Origin: Acidobacteriota bacterium
Lineage (GTDB): Bacteria > Acidobacteriota > Thermoanaerobaculia > Multivoradales > Multivoraceae
Direction: 5' to 3'
Length of the DNA stretch: 64,000 nt
Assembly: GCA_003388555.1 (NCBI GenBank)
Contig: QQVD01000034.1
Coordinates: 186,001-250,000 of the forward strand
Program-made: the position numbers and the translations under genes
Shown here: piece after piece, positions 38,432 through 47,449 of the stretch
Layout: each line of letters opens with the position of its first letter
Numbering within the stretch: the stretch's first letter is position 1
The notes under the pieces: model-generated
Database searches by the model: none
What the model was told of the DNA's origin: nothing
Seen by the model: the letters and a program-made list of their open reading frames with translations, nothing else

Positions 38432-40552
38432 TCAGCTCGTGGAGAGTCGCTCCGCGGTCCGATCGGCCGCCGACTCGGCGCGATTGCGGATCGCCACGAA
38501 GGTGACGTCGTCGCGCAGGTGGTCGGCGTTGCAGCAGCGCTCGGTGAAGCGTCCCAGTCGGCCGACCACCTGGTGCGCCGACCCCGCCTCGCGGGCGCTG
38601 CGCTCGAGCTCGCGGCGCACACCTTCGTAGCCGACCACCTCACCGCCCCGGTCGAGCATCTCGGGGAGCCCGTCGGAGAGCATCAGCAGCAGGTCGCCCG
38701 GCCGCCACGAGACGCGGCACTCGCCGTAGCGCGCGTCGCGCATGCCGCCGAGCGGCAGTCCCTCGAGCAGCAGCTCCTCGGCACGGTCCTCGTCGCTGCG
38801 GTAGACGAGCGCCGGCGGCATGCCGGCCGAGGCGATGCGGATCTCGTCGCGATCGATCTTGGCCAGGGCGAGCGCCATGTTGAGGCGGCGGATGCGCAGC
38901 GCGCCGATGCGATCGTTGGCGCTGGCGAGCAGGCTCGGCAGCTCCTCGCTGCCGAAACCGGAGAACAGGCCCTTGACCAGACTGACCACCGATCCGGCCC
39001 GCGCGCCGTGTCCGGCGGCATCGCCGATCGCCACCAGCAGGGATCCGTCGGGCTCGGCGCGGAAGTCGTAGTAGTCGCCGCCGACCTCGGTCGCGGTGTG
39101 CATGGCCACCGCGATGCCGAGGTCGGGGTGACGGGGCAGGGTGGCCGGCAGCAGCGAGAGCTGCAGCTGGCGCGCCTGTTCCAGCTCCTCGGTCTTGCGT
39201 TGGTTGTCGGCCGCGAGCAGGCGCCGCTGCGTCTCGAGCTCGGCGGCGGCGAGCTCCTGCTCGAGATTCAGTCGCGACAGGACCTCGACCTGCTCGAGCT
39301 GATCGCGCAGCCGGTTCGCCATGCGCGAGAAGTGGTAGGCGAGGTAGACGCTGGCCGAGAGCAGCAGGCCGGCGACCCCGTAGTAGGCGACCGGCAGCAC
39401 CTCGGCCGGTGGGTGCGCCACTCCGACGATGAGCAGCCACTGCCAGATCAGGCCGAGAGTGAGCAGGCCGAGCCCGGCGGCCAGGATCCAGCTGCCGGAC
39501 CACGAGGCGCGGATGGCTCGCGCATTGACCCGCAGGGACTCGGCGAGCACCAGCACGTGGAACCACCAGAACGACACGAAGCCGTCGAGCTCGGGGCGGA
39601 CCACCGTCGCGACGGCGGCCGTCGCCGCGATGCCGAGCAGGAGCCAGAAGCGCCAGGCGAGCGGCTCGTCGAACAGCTCGTAGACGAAGCGCAGCAGCGC
39701 CGCCATGGTGGCGAAGAGGAGCACGCTCCACAGCGTCTCGTAGAGCGAGAGCAGCCCGGCCTGCTCGGAGAGCACGCGCTCGAACTGCAGCGCCACGAGG
39801 GAGGCGGAGCAGATCGAGGTCAGCGAGAACCAGAGGTTGGAGCGGATCCTGCGGGGGAAGAGGAAGAGCAGCAGGTGCAGCACCGCCTGGCCGCCGAAGA
39901 GGCCGACGAAGAAGGTCTGGTGGGCGGCGAGCTGGCGCCGACGTTCGCCCCACGCCGCGGCGACCTCGCTGAACGGGCCGTGCACGAAGCGGAAGCCGAA
40001 GATCGGCGAGAGCCAGTTCAGACCTCCCCGGTGCGCCGGCTCGTAGCGCACTGTCACCGTCGCCGGGGGAGCTCCGTCGCGGCCGGCCGGGAGGGGGAAC
40101 ATGCGCGTCGTGGCGACGCCGGCGGGCGCCCCCTCGGCGCCGCGCCCGAGCACCGCGACGAGCTGGCCGTCGACGTACACCGATGCCGAGCCCTGCAGCG
40201 AGATGGCGGCCGCCTGAGGCAGGGTCACGGGCGCGTCCGAGGGTGGCTGCAGGCGGGCGCGGAACCAGTAGGTCTCGGCGGCTCCGGCGCGACCGATCCA
40301 CGAGTCGGCCAGGTCGTCCGGCGCCGCCGGCCGCCACGAGGCGTCGTCGAGCCCCGGCACCGCCCAGCCGGGGTCGTCGCCGGCACGGGCGCGCCAGTCG
40401 CGCGGGCTGTCGAGCGTCTCGAGCGAGCCCGCGACGCAGCCGAGGAGGAGCGCGCAGGCCGCCACCGTCGCGGCAGTCGCCGTCGCGCGCAGCGGCCGGC
40501 GCCGGACGGCGGTCGCCGACGAACGGCCCGTCTCGGTGGCTTGTGCGAACAT
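38432..40552 (-). CDS. 7TM-DISM-type membrane SpoIIE/PP2C phosphatase
   Basis: 706 residues from ATG 40552 (AGGA upstream). An N-terminal signal or lipoprotein-like segment (ACALLLGC) precedes an extracytoplasmic beta domain (~45-225; ETYWFRARLQPP, ISLQGSASVYVDGQLVAVLG). Seven hydrophobic helices follow (~235-455), then a coiled coil (EQVEVLSRLNLEQELAAAE) and a SpoIIE-type phosphatase domain with AMHTATEVGGDYYDF, AIGDAAGHGARAG, SAGMPPALVY, LSDGLPEMLD and DDVTFVAIR metal-binding Asp residues. Such proteins dephosphorylate anti-anti-sigma factors in response to an outside signal. No STAS or anti-sigma gene is in the window. Divergent from doxX by 157 bp. Confidence 0.92.
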   Translation of the reverse strand: MFAQATETGRSSATAVRRRPLRATATAATVAACALLLGCVAGSLETLDSPRDWRARAGDDPGWAVPGLDDASWRPAAPDDLADSWIGRAGAAETYWFRARLQPPSDAPVTLPQAAAISLQGSASVYVDGQLVAVLGRGAEGAPAGVATTRMFPLPAGRDGAPPATVTVRYEPAHRGGLNWLSPIFGFRFVHGPFSEVAAAWGERRRQLAAHQTFFVGLFGGQAVLHLLLFLFPRRIRSNLWFSLTSICSASLVALQFERVLSEQAGLLSLYETLWSVLLFATMAALLRFVYELFDEPLAWRFWLLLGIAATAAVATVVRPELDGFVSFWWFHVLVLAESLRVNARAIRASWSGSWILAAGLGLLTLGLIWQWLLIVGVAHPPAEVLPVAYYGVAGLLLSASVYLAYHFSRMANRLRDQLEQVEVLSRLNLEQELAAAELETQRRLLAADNQRKTEELEQARQLQLSLLPATLPRHPDLGIAVAMHTATEVGGDYYDFRAEPDGSLLVAIGDAAGHGARAGSVVSLVKGLFSGFGSEELPSLLASANDRIGALRIRRLNMALALAKIDRDEIRIASAGMPPALVYRSDEDRAEELLLEGLPLGGMRDARYGECRVSWRPGDLLLMLSDGLPEMLDRGGEVVGYEGVRRELERSAREAGSAHQVVGRLGRFTERCCNADHLRDDVTFVAIRNRAESAADRTAERLSTS

Positions 40553-40709
40553 CCCGTCGGTTTCCTCGTACGCTGCAGGCGGTGGTGGGTCGGCCACGGA
40601 CGCGCTCCATCCTCGCACCGCCATCCTCGCACCGTCGCCGTCCGGCGGCGAGGACGCGCCCGAGCGTGGGAGCAGTCGGAGCACGGACGAGCACCAACGG
40701 GAGGCAGGG

Positions 40710-41141
40710 ATGCACGGATCGGGATCTCGCGACTGGACGATCGAGCACCCCGCGATCCTGGTCGCGGCGCGGGTGCTCTTCACCCTCATCTTCTTCCTCT
40801 CGGGCATCACCCACTTCACCGACATCGAGGGTTACGTCGCGCTGATGCCCGAGGCGATCCCGGGGCGTGTCTTCTGGGTGCTGGTGTCGGGGATCGTCGA
40901 GCTGGTCGGAGCGACCCTGGTGCTGCTCGGTCGCTGGCCGCGCCTCGGTGCCTGGCTGCTGGTGCTCTTCCTGGTGCCGGTCACCTTCACGGTGCACGGC
41001 TACGAGATGATGACCACCCAGGACGCGCGCATGCAGGCGATCCAGACGTCGTTCTTCCTCAAGGGACTGACGATGACCGGTGCCGCTCTGCTGATCACCC
41101 AGCTGGGGGTGCGCCCGAGCAGCCGGCGAGAGACCGCTTGA
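40710..41141 (+). CDS. DoxX-family membrane protein
   Basis: 143 residues from ATG 40710 behind GGGAGGCAGG. Four hydrophobic helices: VAARVLFTLIFFLSGITHFTD, VFWVLVSGIVELVGATLVLLGR, LGAWLLVLFLVPVTFTVHGYEM and a final TSFFLKGLTMTGAALLIT. The RxxxxxxFxxSGxxHF start and EL-GA-x-LLLGRWPRLGA loop are the DoxX signature. The family is found in inner-membrane oxidoreductase contexts, but its reaction is not settled. The stop overlaps the TTG start of the MBL-fold gene (TTGA), so the two are co-translated. Confidence 0.9.
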   Translation: MHGSGSRDWTIEHPAILVAARVLFTLIFFLSGITHFTDIEGYVALMPEAIPGRVFWVLVSGIVELVGATLVLLGRWPRLGAWLLVLFLVPVTFTVHGYEMMTTQDARMQAIQTSFFLKGLTMTGAALLITQLGVRPSSRRETA

Positions 41142-41998
41142 ACGGCGGCCCGCAGCGCGAGCCCCAGGGGCGCCGCGGGCGCTGGCCTCGGCTCTTGCTG
41201 CTCGCCTCGCTCGTCGGCTTCGGGGTGTGGCTGACCACCGGGGCAACGCAGGCGGAGTCGGAGCACGGCGAGATCCTCTATCTCGGCAACGAGGGGGTGC
41301 TGGTCCGCGACGGGGAGCACGCGGTGCTGATCGACGCGCTGTTCGGCGACGGGCTCGACGGCTACGCGGCGGTGCCGGAGGAGGTGCGTCGGCAGGTCGA
41401 GAGCGCCACCGGGGAGTTCGACGACGTCGACCTGGTGCTGGCGACCCACTTCCACGACGACCACTTCGATCCGGCGGCGGTGGCCCGGCAGCTGCGCGCC
41501 AACCCCGAGGCGCTGTTCGTGTCGACCCCGGACGCGGTCGGGAGGCTTCCGGCGGGCGTCGCCGCGAGGGCCGTGCTGCCCGAGGAGGGGGAACCGGTCG
41601 TGCTCGAGCACCGCGGCATCCGGCTGACGGTGATCCGCATGCACCACGGTCGCAATCGGCCCGGGATCCAGAACCTCGGCTTCGTCGTCGAGCTGCCGAC
41701 GGCGAAGATCCTGCACGTCGGCGACACCGAGCTGTCGGAGGAGGAGTGGCTGGCCCTCGAGCTGCCGCGACGCGGGATCGACTGGGCGCTGCTGCCCACC
41801 TGGCAGGTGAAGGCCGGTACGATCGAGGCGATCGCGCCGCGCCGTGGCGTGCTCGCGCTGCATCTGCCCGAGCCCGACGCTCCGGCGGGCTGGTTTCCTA
41901 GCAGCGGTCGCGACGGCCAGATCGCGGCGCTCGAGCGGCTGCCCGGAGTCGTCGTGGCGCAGCGCAGCGGCGCCCGCATCGCGCTGGCGGCGGATTGA
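41138..41998 (+). CDS. Metallo-beta-lactamase-fold hydrolase, membrane anchored
   Basis: 286 residues from TTG 41138, sharing 4 nt with the doxX stop. An N-terminal anchor (LLLLASLVGFGVWLTTG) precedes the domain. Metal ligands: H104-x-H106-x-D108-H109 (THFHDDHFDP), a second His in MHHGRN, Asp in HVGDTELS and a late His in LALHLPEPD. The order and the lack of the class B lactamase loop fit UlaG-like or YtnP-like hydrolases acting on lactones or phosphodiesters. The protein would sit on the outer face of the inner membrane. Substrate unknown. Confidence 0.85.
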   Translation: MNGGPQREPQGRRGRWPRLLLLASLVGFGVWLTTGATQAESEHGEILYLGNEGVLVRDGEHAVLIDALFGDGLDGYAAVPEEVRRQVESATGEFDDVDLVLATHFHDDHFDPAAVARQLRANPEALFVSTPDAVGRLPAGVAARAVLPEEGEPVVLEHRGIRLTVIRMHHGRNRPGIQNLGFVVELPTAKILHVGDTELSEEEWLALELPRRGIDWALLPTWQVKAGTIEAIAPRRGVLALHLPEPDAPAGWFPSSGRDGQIAALERLPGVVVAQRSGARIALAAD

Positions 41999-42047
41999 TG
42001 ACCGTGGCGGGGCGCCGCCGACAGACGGCCACCTGAGGAGCTTCGAG

Positions 42048-43271
42048 ATGCTGCGCACGCTGCGTTCGGTCTGGCGGTTCCGCCGCTTCGAGCTCGATGC
42101 CGACCTCCGACGCCTGCAGGGCGTCGCCGACGTCGAGGACCTGCGCGAGCTGGCCAGGCGACGTCTGCCCAGCGGGGTCTTCGACTACATCGACGGCGCC
42201 GCCGAGGACGAGATCACCGCGGCGCGCAACGAAGAGGGCTTCGTGGCGCTGGAGCTCCGTCCGCGCATCCTGCGCGACGTCTCGGCGGTCGAGGTCGGCG
42301 CCGAGATCCTCGGCCGGCCGGCGGCGATGCCTCTGGTGCTCGCCCCGACAGGCTTCTCACGCATGGCCCACTCGCAGGGCGAGCTGGCGGTGGCCCGCGC
42401 GGCGCAGCGCGCCGGCGTGCCCTACACCCTGTCGACGCTCAGCACCCGCTCGATCGAAGAGGCCGCCGCGGCGGCTCCGGAGGCGCGCCTGTGGTTCCAG
42501 GTCTACGTCTGGCGCGACCGGGGCCTGGTCGAGGAGATGCTGCAGCGCGCCAGGGAAAGCGGCTACGAGGCGATCGTGATCACCGTCGACACGGCGGTGC
42601 TCGGCCGCCGCGAGCGCGACGTGCGCAGCGGCTTCTCGCTGCCGCCCAGGCTCGGCCTCGGCACCCTGGTCGAGGGCGCGCTGCATCCCGGCTGGACGCT
42701 AGACTTCCTGCGCGGCGGGCCGATCGAGTTCGCCAACGTCGCCGGTCGCGGCACGGGCCCCGGCGGCGGTGCGGTGGCGCTGGCCGAGTACGTGAACGCG
42801 CAGTTCGACGCCGCGCTGTCGTGGCGCGATCTCGACTGGTTCCGCGAGCGCTGGGACGGGCCCATCGTGCTCAAGGGGGTGCAGACCGTCGACGACGCAG
42901 TGCTCGCCGCCGAGGCCGGCGTCGACGCAGTGGCGCTGTCGAACCACGGTGGCCGCCAGCTCGACGGCGCGCCGCCGCCGGTGGAGCTGATCGAGCCCGT
43001 GCGCGAAGCGATCGAGGACCGGCTCGAGATCTACTGTGACGGCGGTGTGCGGCGCGGCAGCGACGTGGTCAAGGCGCTGGCGCTCGGCGCCGACGCGGTG
43101 ATGGTCGGCCGCGCCTACCTCTACGCCCTCGCCGCGGCCGGCGAGAGCGGCGTCGACTGGGTGCTCGACTTCCTGCGCTCGGGCACCGCGCGCACCCTGG
43201 CGCTGTGCGGTCTGCGTGGAGTCGACGAGATCGAGCCGTCGCTGGTGCGCTGGCGCACGCCGCGCGGTTGA
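42048..43271 (+). CDS. lldD: FMN-dependent alpha-hydroxy-acid oxidase/dehydrogenase (lactate dehydrogenase-like)
   Basis: 407 residues from ATG 42048 behind TGAGGAG. The family barrel is complete: LPSGVFDYIDGAAEDEITAARNE, MPLVLAPTGFSRMAHSQGELAVARAA, FQVYVWRDRG, VITVDTAVLGRRERDVRSGF, VLKGVQTVDDA, the catalytic His/Arg in ALSNHGGRQLDGAPPP, and the FMN phosphate loop YCDGGVRRGSDVVKALALGADAVMVGRAYLYAL. It oxidises an L-2-hydroxy acid, L-lactate or mandelate being the commonest substrates, and passes electrons to quinone or oxygen. The symbol is tentative because the substrate pocket cannot be read from sequence alone. Confidence 0.9.
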   Translation: MLRTLRSVWRFRRFELDADLRRLQGVADVEDLRELARRRLPSGVFDYIDGAAEDEITAARNEEGFVALELRPRILRDVSAVEVGAEILGRPAAMPLVLAPTGFSRMAHSQGELAVARAAQRAGVPYTLSTLSTRSIEEAAAAAPEARLWFQVYVWRDRGLVEEMLQRARESGYEAIVITVDTAVLGRRERDVRSGFSLPPRLGLGTLVEGALHPGWTLDFLRGGPIEFANVAGRGTGPGGGAVALAEYVNAQFDAALSWRDLDWFRERWDGPIVLKGVQTVDDAVLAAEAGVDAVALSNHGGRQLDGAPPPVELIEPVREAIEDRLEIYCDGGVRRGSDVVKALALGADAVMVGRAYLYALAAAGESGVDWVLDFLRSGTARTLALCGLRGVDEIEPSLVRWRTPRG

Positions 43272-43376
43272 CGACGGGGCGCGGCGGCTCCGAGGACGCT
43301 CCGCCGCGGCCGGCAGGTGGAGGCGGAGCTCAGCTCGCGTCGAGGAATCGGCGCCGCAGGCCTTGCGTAGAGGGAA

Positions 43377-44720
43377 GTGGAGGAGCCTTGCGCGCGCGAG
43401 GTCGACGAGAAGGGGCCAACGGTGAGTGGGGAAGAGGCTGCAGAGGAAGTCACGCCAGCGAACGGCCGTTCCCTGGGCCGGCGCCTGGCGCGCGCCTTCG
43501 TCGCGCTCGCCCTGCTGTTGGTGCTCGGCGGGCTCGGCTACGCGGTCTTCCTCCGTCTGAGCTGGGACCGCCAGCTGGCGCTCAGCGTGGAGCGCTTCGA
43601 GCAGCGGGTCGGCAGCCTCGACCCGGCGAGCTACGCGCCGGCGCCGGTGCCGGCGGAGGAGAACTTCGCCCTGGTGGCGCGCGACGTCGCGGCGCGCCTC
43701 GACACGGATTCGGTCCGCCCGGTGCTCGACGCGCTCGGCGGCCGATCGCCGGGCGAGTGGAGCGCCGTCGAGCTCGCGCGGCTCGAAGAGCTGCTCGCGG
43801 CGCACCAGGACTCCCTCGCCGCGCTCGACGCGGCGGTCGATCTCGAGCGATCGAACCTCGGACTGCGCTACGCGGCGGACTTCCAGGACCAGGAGCTCGA
43901 CCTGCTGCTGTGGATCCGCCTGGCGCGCCTGCAGCGGCTCCGCGCCGGTGTGGCCCGGCGCGCCGGCGACTGTGGCGGCGAGCTGCTGGCGCTGCGGGTC
44001 GCAGGGCGCATCGCTTCGGTGCCCGCGCGCGAGCCGACGGTGGTGCACGGGATGTTGGCCGAGGCTGCGGCCCGGCTCTTCCTCGAGGGAGCGCGAGATC
44101 TGGTCGGGGAGGCGACGTGCTTCGACGAGTCCGGGCAGCGGACCCTGCTCGAGGTCACCGAGCATCTCGCCCGAGCCCAGGTCGCCCATCGATGGAGGAT
44201 GGGCTTCGAGGCGGCGCTCCTGGTGGCGTCGACCCGCGACGTCGAGCGCAGCTGGAAGGAGAGCTGGGCCGGTCCCAACGGCTGGGGCATGGTCTCGCAG
44301 GCGATCGACGTCTTCGCCCAGCTGGCGCAGGCCGCGAGCGGGCCCAGGCCTGCCGGAGGTCACGCCCGTGCGATCTTCGAAGGTCGTGAGCTCGCGCCTC
44401 GCGAGACCCTGGCGTGGATCGTCGGGCCCAACTTCGCTCACGGGATCGATCGCTGGCGTCGCCTCGAGGCGCAGCTCGCGCTCGCCCGGGTCGCCCTGGA
44501 CTCTCCGACCATCCCGCCGCCCGGCGAGACCGTCGAGCTGCCGGTGCGCAGCGCCTATGCGGGCGATCCGGCGACCGTCGAACGCGCCGGCAGCGACCTG
44601 CTGCGTGTCACCTTCGACGGCTCGCTGGAGCAGTGGCGGCAGGAGCAGGAGGAGGCGTGCCCGGGTTGCGAGCGGCCCGAGCCGGTCCTCGAGTGGTGGG
44701 TGCCGTTCGCCGAAAAATGA
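43377..44720 (+). CDS. Membrane-anchored helical protein of unknown function
   Basis: 447 residues from GTG 43377; GTG 43422, preceded by AAGGGG, is a plausible shorter start. One transmembrane helix at ~37-58 (FVALALLLVLGGLGYAVFL) leaves a ~385-residue extracytoplasmic region that is strongly helical and rich in Ala, Leu, Arg and Glu. No catalytic motif, repeat or metal site was recognised. A late pair of cysteines (CPGC) and a Trp-rich C-terminus (LEWWVPFAEK) may be characteristic. It starts 105 bp after the hydroxy-acid oxidase gene in the same direction and could be read from the same transcript. Confidence 0.6.
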   Translation: MEEPCAREVDEKGPTVSGEEAAEEVTPANGRSLGRRLARAFVALALLLVLGGLGYAVFLRLSWDRQLALSVERFEQRVGSLDPASYAPAPVPAEENFALVARDVAARLDTDSVRPVLDALGGRSPGEWSAVELARLEELLAAHQDSLAALDAAVDLERSNLGLRYAADFQDQELDLLLWIRLARLQRLRAGVARRAGDCGGELLALRVAGRIASVPAREPTVVHGMLAEAAARLFLEGARDLVGEATCFDESGQRTLLEVTEHLARAQVAHRWRMGFEAALLVASTRDVERSWKESWAGPNGWGMVSQAIDVFAQLAQAASGPRPAGGHARAIFEGRELAPRETLAWIVGPNFAHGIDRWRRLEAQLALARVALDSPTIPPPGETVELPVRSAYAGDPATVERAGSDLLRVTFDGSLEQWRQEQEEACPGCERPEPVLEWWVPFAEK

Positions 44721-45075
44721 CCACATCGCGGCCTGGCGCAGCGGGCATTTCCGCAGAACGCCGCCTTCGCTGGCCTCACCGCGGCAGGTGCGCTCTCGGG
44801 CCGTCGAGCCGAGGCCTCGCCACATCCGGTGAGCCGGTACGCGGCGTAGCTCATCGGCGCGGGCGAGGTGAGGCCACACACTGGGCGACGCCCGAAGCCG
44901 CGAGCCCGCTCGCGCAGGGTGATCCTCTCGAGAGCACCGGCCGCGCCCGGGATCGAGTGCGCGGTCGCTGCTGGGAGACATCCTGCTCGGCGCCGCGATC
45001 GATCGCCTGCATCCGCGGTCGCCCGCGCGCCAGCCTCGGCAACGCGCCGTCCTGACGCCTGTTGAACCTCAGACC
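44721..45075. other. Spacer before the Dps leader, no gene seen
   Basis: About 355 bp with no convincing frame or RNA gene on either strand. It ends where the 15-bp repeat array of the Dps leader begins and presumably carries the dps promoter, which I cannot locate. Confidence 0.45.
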
Positions 45076-45188
45076 CGACAGAACCTATACCTACAGAACC
45101 GATACCGACAGAACCGATACCGACAGAACCGATACCGACAGAACCGATACCGACAGAACCGATACCGACAGAACCGATACCGACAGAG
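45076..45188 (+). repeat. 15-bp tandem repeat in the leader of dps
   Basis: CGACAGAACCGATAC units begin at 45076 and 45091 (each with one change) and at 45106, 45121, 45136, 45151 and 45166 (perfect). An eighth, CGACAGAGGAGATCC at 45181, is altered so that it supplies the Shine-Dalgarno GAGGAG for the ATG at 45202. There are no spacers, so it is not a CRISPR array. Confidence 0.95.
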
Positions 45189-45201
45189 GAGATCCAACAC
45201 C

Positions 45202-45678
45202 ATGAGCCTGCAACTCAAGCGTTCCATCGTTCCCGACGCGACCCGCGAGAAGACCGTCGCCATCCTCCAGGGCTGCCTGGTCGACCTGCTCGATCTCGCG
45301 CTGCAGGGGAAGCAGGCGCACTGGAACCTGCTCGGCACGCGCTTCCGCAGCGTGCACCTGCAACTCGACGAGATCATCGACGCCGCGCGCATGGCCAGCG
45401 ACGAGGTCGCCGAGCGCATCGTCACCCTGGGCCGGGCGGCCGACGGCCGTGCGGCGGAGATCGCCGGCTCGACCCGGTTGGAGAAGTTCCCCGGCGGCCT
45501 GCTCTCGGTGGACGACGCGATCTCGCACTACTCGGACCGGCTGGCGAAGACCATCGAAGGCCTGCGCAGCGGCATCTCGCAGCTCGGCGAGCTCGATCCG
45601 ATCAGTGAGGACCTGCTGATCGGGATCAGCGCCGGCCTCGAGAAGCACCTGTGGATGATGCAGGCGCAGGAGGTCTGA
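45202..45678 (+). CDS. dps: Dps-family ferritin-like protein
   Basis: 158 residues. The inter-subunit ferroxidase ligands are all in place with E. coli Dps spacing: His40, His52, Asp56, Asp67 and Glu71, within GKQAHWNLLGTRFRSVHLQLDEIID and ASDEVAERI. Dodecameric Dps oxidises and stores iron with hydrogen peroxide and often coats DNA under starvation. The N-terminus (SLQLKRSIVPD) has only two Lys/Arg before the fold, so DNA binding is not obvious. Expression may be tuned through the repeat-built leader, which directly generates the ribosome site. Confidence 0.95.
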   Translation: MSLQLKRSIVPDATREKTVAILQGCLVDLLDLALQGKQAHWNLLGTRFRSVHLQLDEIIDAARMASDEVAERIVTLGRAADGRAAEIAGSTRLEKFPGGLLSVDDAISHYSDRLAKTIEGLRSGISQLGELDPISEDLLIGISAGLEKHLWMMQAQEV

Positions 45679-45755
45679 GCCCGAGGACGGCGGCGGTGTG
45701 GCCCGCGGCGCGGCGGCGCCGCTGACGAGGCGCGGCCGGTTCCGATCGAGTCGAC

Positions 45756-45785
45756 GGCCCCGGCCCCGGCCCCGGCCCCGGCCCC
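45756..45785 (+). repeat. 6-bp GGCCCC tandem repeat upstream of the DUF3089 gene
   Basis: Five uninterrupted GGCCCC units, about 80 bp before the start codon. TTTGGGACTCTGCTAGCTT just downstream is the likeliest place for a promoter. Confidence 0.85.
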
Positions 45786-45863
45786 GGTTTGGGACTCTGC
45801 TAGCTTGTCTGCCTTCGGAAACAGCTGGTCACGAGGGGCGGCGTCGGCCGCCGAGGAGGGGAG

Positions 45864-47072
45864 ATGCCGCCACAGACCCGCCCTGGTTTCTCTGCACCCG
45901 TGAGCCGCGTGGCGGTGCTCCTCGCCACCGCCGCCCTGGCGCTCTTCGGTCTCGCCGCGGCGCCGCTCGCCGCGCAGCCGGCCGACTACTCCGATCCGGA
46001 CCACTGGCTCTGCCTGCCCGGGCGCGAGAGCGACGCCTGCACGGTCGACCTCGAGGCGACGGCGGTGGCGGCCGACGGCACGCTGACTCGCGAGGCCCAC
46101 ACGCCCGATCCGGACGCTGCGATCGACTGTTTCTACGTCTACCCGACCGTCTCGCTCGATCCGGGTGGCAACAGCGACCTCGAAATCGGTGCCGAGGAGC
46201 GGCGGGTGATCCTGCAGCAGTTCGCCCGCTTCACCGAGGTGTGCAGGCCGTTCGCGCCGCTCTACCGGCAGGTGACGCTGACCGCGCTGCGCGCCGGGAT
46301 CGCCGGCCAGCCGGTCGAGGTCGACCGCGCGCTCGGCTACTCCGACGTCGTCGCTGCCTGGAAGCACTACCTCGAGCACCACGGCGGCGACCGGGGCTTC
46401 GTGCTGGTCGGGCACTCGCAGGGCGCCGGCGTGCTGACCCGCCTGGTCCAGGAGGAGATCGACGGCCAGCCGATCCAGCAGCGACTGGTCTCGGCGCTGA
46501 TCCTCGGCTCGCGGCTGCAGGTCGCCGAGGGCTCCGACCGCGGCGGCGACTTCGAGAACATCCCGCTCTGTCGCGCCGAGGACCAGACCGGGTGCGCGAT
46601 CGCCTACGCCTCGTTCCGCGACACCGTTCCGCCGCCGGCCAACTCGCGCTTCGGTCGCGCCGGCGACGGCACCGTGGCGGCCTGCACCAATCCTGCGGCG
46701 CTCGCCGGCGGCCGCGGCACCCTGCATCCCTACTTCGCCACCGCGCCGAGCGCCATGGTGCAGACCCCCGGTGGGGGAGCACCGCTCTGGGTGGGGTCGG
46801 CCGATCAGGCGCCGACGATCGAGACGCCGTTCGTGACCCTGCCCGGTCTGCTCGAGGCCGAGTGCCGGCGCCAGGGCGACTTCCACTACCTCGAGGTCGA
46901 GGTAATCGCCGATCCGGCCGATCCGCGCGCCGACGACATCCCCGGCGACGTGCGCGTCGGCGACACCGTGGTGGAGGACTGGGGGCTGCACCTGATCGAT
47001 GTCGACCTGGCGATCGGCGACCTGGTGCGCATCGTCGGCGAGCAAGCCAGGGCCTTCGCCGCTTCTCGCTGA
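45864..47072 (+). CDS. Secreted DUF3089-type alpha/beta hydrolase
   Basis: 402 residues from ATG 45864 after GAGGAGGGGAG. Signal peptide VAVLLATAALALFGLAAAPLAAQ. The mature protein opens with YSDPDHWLCLPGRESDACTVDL and AIDCFYVYPTVSLDPGGNSDL, the signature of DUF3089. GHSQG in FVLVGHSQGAGVLTRLV is the nucleophile elbow. VCRPFAPLYRQVT, CAIAYASFRDT and DFHYLEVEVIADPADPRADDIPGD are further family segments. Several cysteines probably pair outside the cytoplasm. A lipase or esterase activity is inferred; no substrate is known for the family. Confidence 0.87.
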   Translation: MPPQTRPGFSAPVSRVAVLLATAALALFGLAAAPLAAQPADYSDPDHWLCLPGRESDACTVDLEATAVAADGTLTREAHTPDPDAAIDCFYVYPTVSLDPGGNSDLEIGAEERRVILQQFARFTEVCRPFAPLYRQVTLTALRAGIAGQPVEVDRALGYSDVVAAWKHYLEHHGGDRGFVLVGHSQGAGVLTRLVQEEIDGQPIQQRLVSALILGSRLQVAEGSDRGGDFENIPLCRAEDQTGCAIAYASFRDTVPPPANSRFGRAGDGTVAACTNPAALAGGRGTLHPYFATAPSAMVQTPGGGAPLWVGSADQAPTIETPFVTLPGLLEAECRRQGDFHYLEVEVIADPADPRADDIPGDVRVGDTVVEDWGLHLIDVDLAIGDLVRIVGEQARAFAASR

Positions 47073-47128
47073 CGTCGGGCGGCGAGCAGCCCCTGCAGCC
47101 AGGTCGCGCGGCGCCGGTGAGGGAGGTG

Positions 47129-47449
47129 ATGGTTGTGACCACTGGCATCGAGATCGAGCTGACGTTCCTCCTTCTGCTGACCTTCATCGGCCAGACGCTC
47201 TTCGCCCGCTTCGAGATCGAGACCCCGCGCTGGCGGCTCATCGTCAAGTGGCTGGTGCTCTACGCGGTGACCCTGGGGTTGCACCCAGTCATCGGTCACT
47301 GGGCGCTGGCTGCTCCGGCCCTCGCGGGAACGGTGGGCCTCGCCGTGCACTTCTCGTGGTGCCGGCGCCACGGGATCCATCCGTTCACCGCCGAGCCGCT
47401 GCCGCGGTACTACGCGCTGCGCGGCTGGAGGTGGCCGCCGAGCGGGTGA
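47129..47449 (+). CDS. Small three-helix membrane protein
   Basis: 106 residues from ATG 47129; GTG 47135 has the better distance to GGGAGG and may be the true start. Three hydrophobic segments (IELTFLLLLTFIGQTLF, IVKWLVLYAVTLGLHPVIG, ALAAPALAGTVGLAVHF) are followed by a short basic CRRHGIHPFTAEPLPRYYALRGW tail. The arrangement resembles small integral proteins found in many genomes without assigned function. It lies 56 bp after the DUF3089 gene in the same direction, so the two may be co-transcribed. Confidence 0.7.
   Translation: MVVTTGIEIELTFLLLLTFIGQTLFARFEIETPRWRLIVKWLVLYAVTLGLHPVIGHWALAAPALAGTVGLAVHFSWCRRHGIHPFTAEPLPRYYALRGWRWPPSG

Noticed and set aside
38640-41246. An 868-codon minus-strand frame across folE-side phosphatase and doxX
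   Set aside because: It is out of frame with the SpoIIE phosphatase and antisense to doxX, which both have complete family motifs.
44721-45075. Possible RNA gene before the dps leader
   Set aside because: No cloverleaf, T-loop consensus or stable conserved hairpin was found on either strand.
45076-45188. CRISPR array
   Set aside because: The direct repeats are 15 bp and contiguous, with no unique spacers and no cas genes in the window. The same holds for the other arrays listed.
45069-45425. A minus-strand frame ending in repeated Cys-Arg-Tyr-Arg-Phe
   Set aside because: It is antisense to dps and the 15-bp leader array; the repeat peptide only reflects the DNA repeat.
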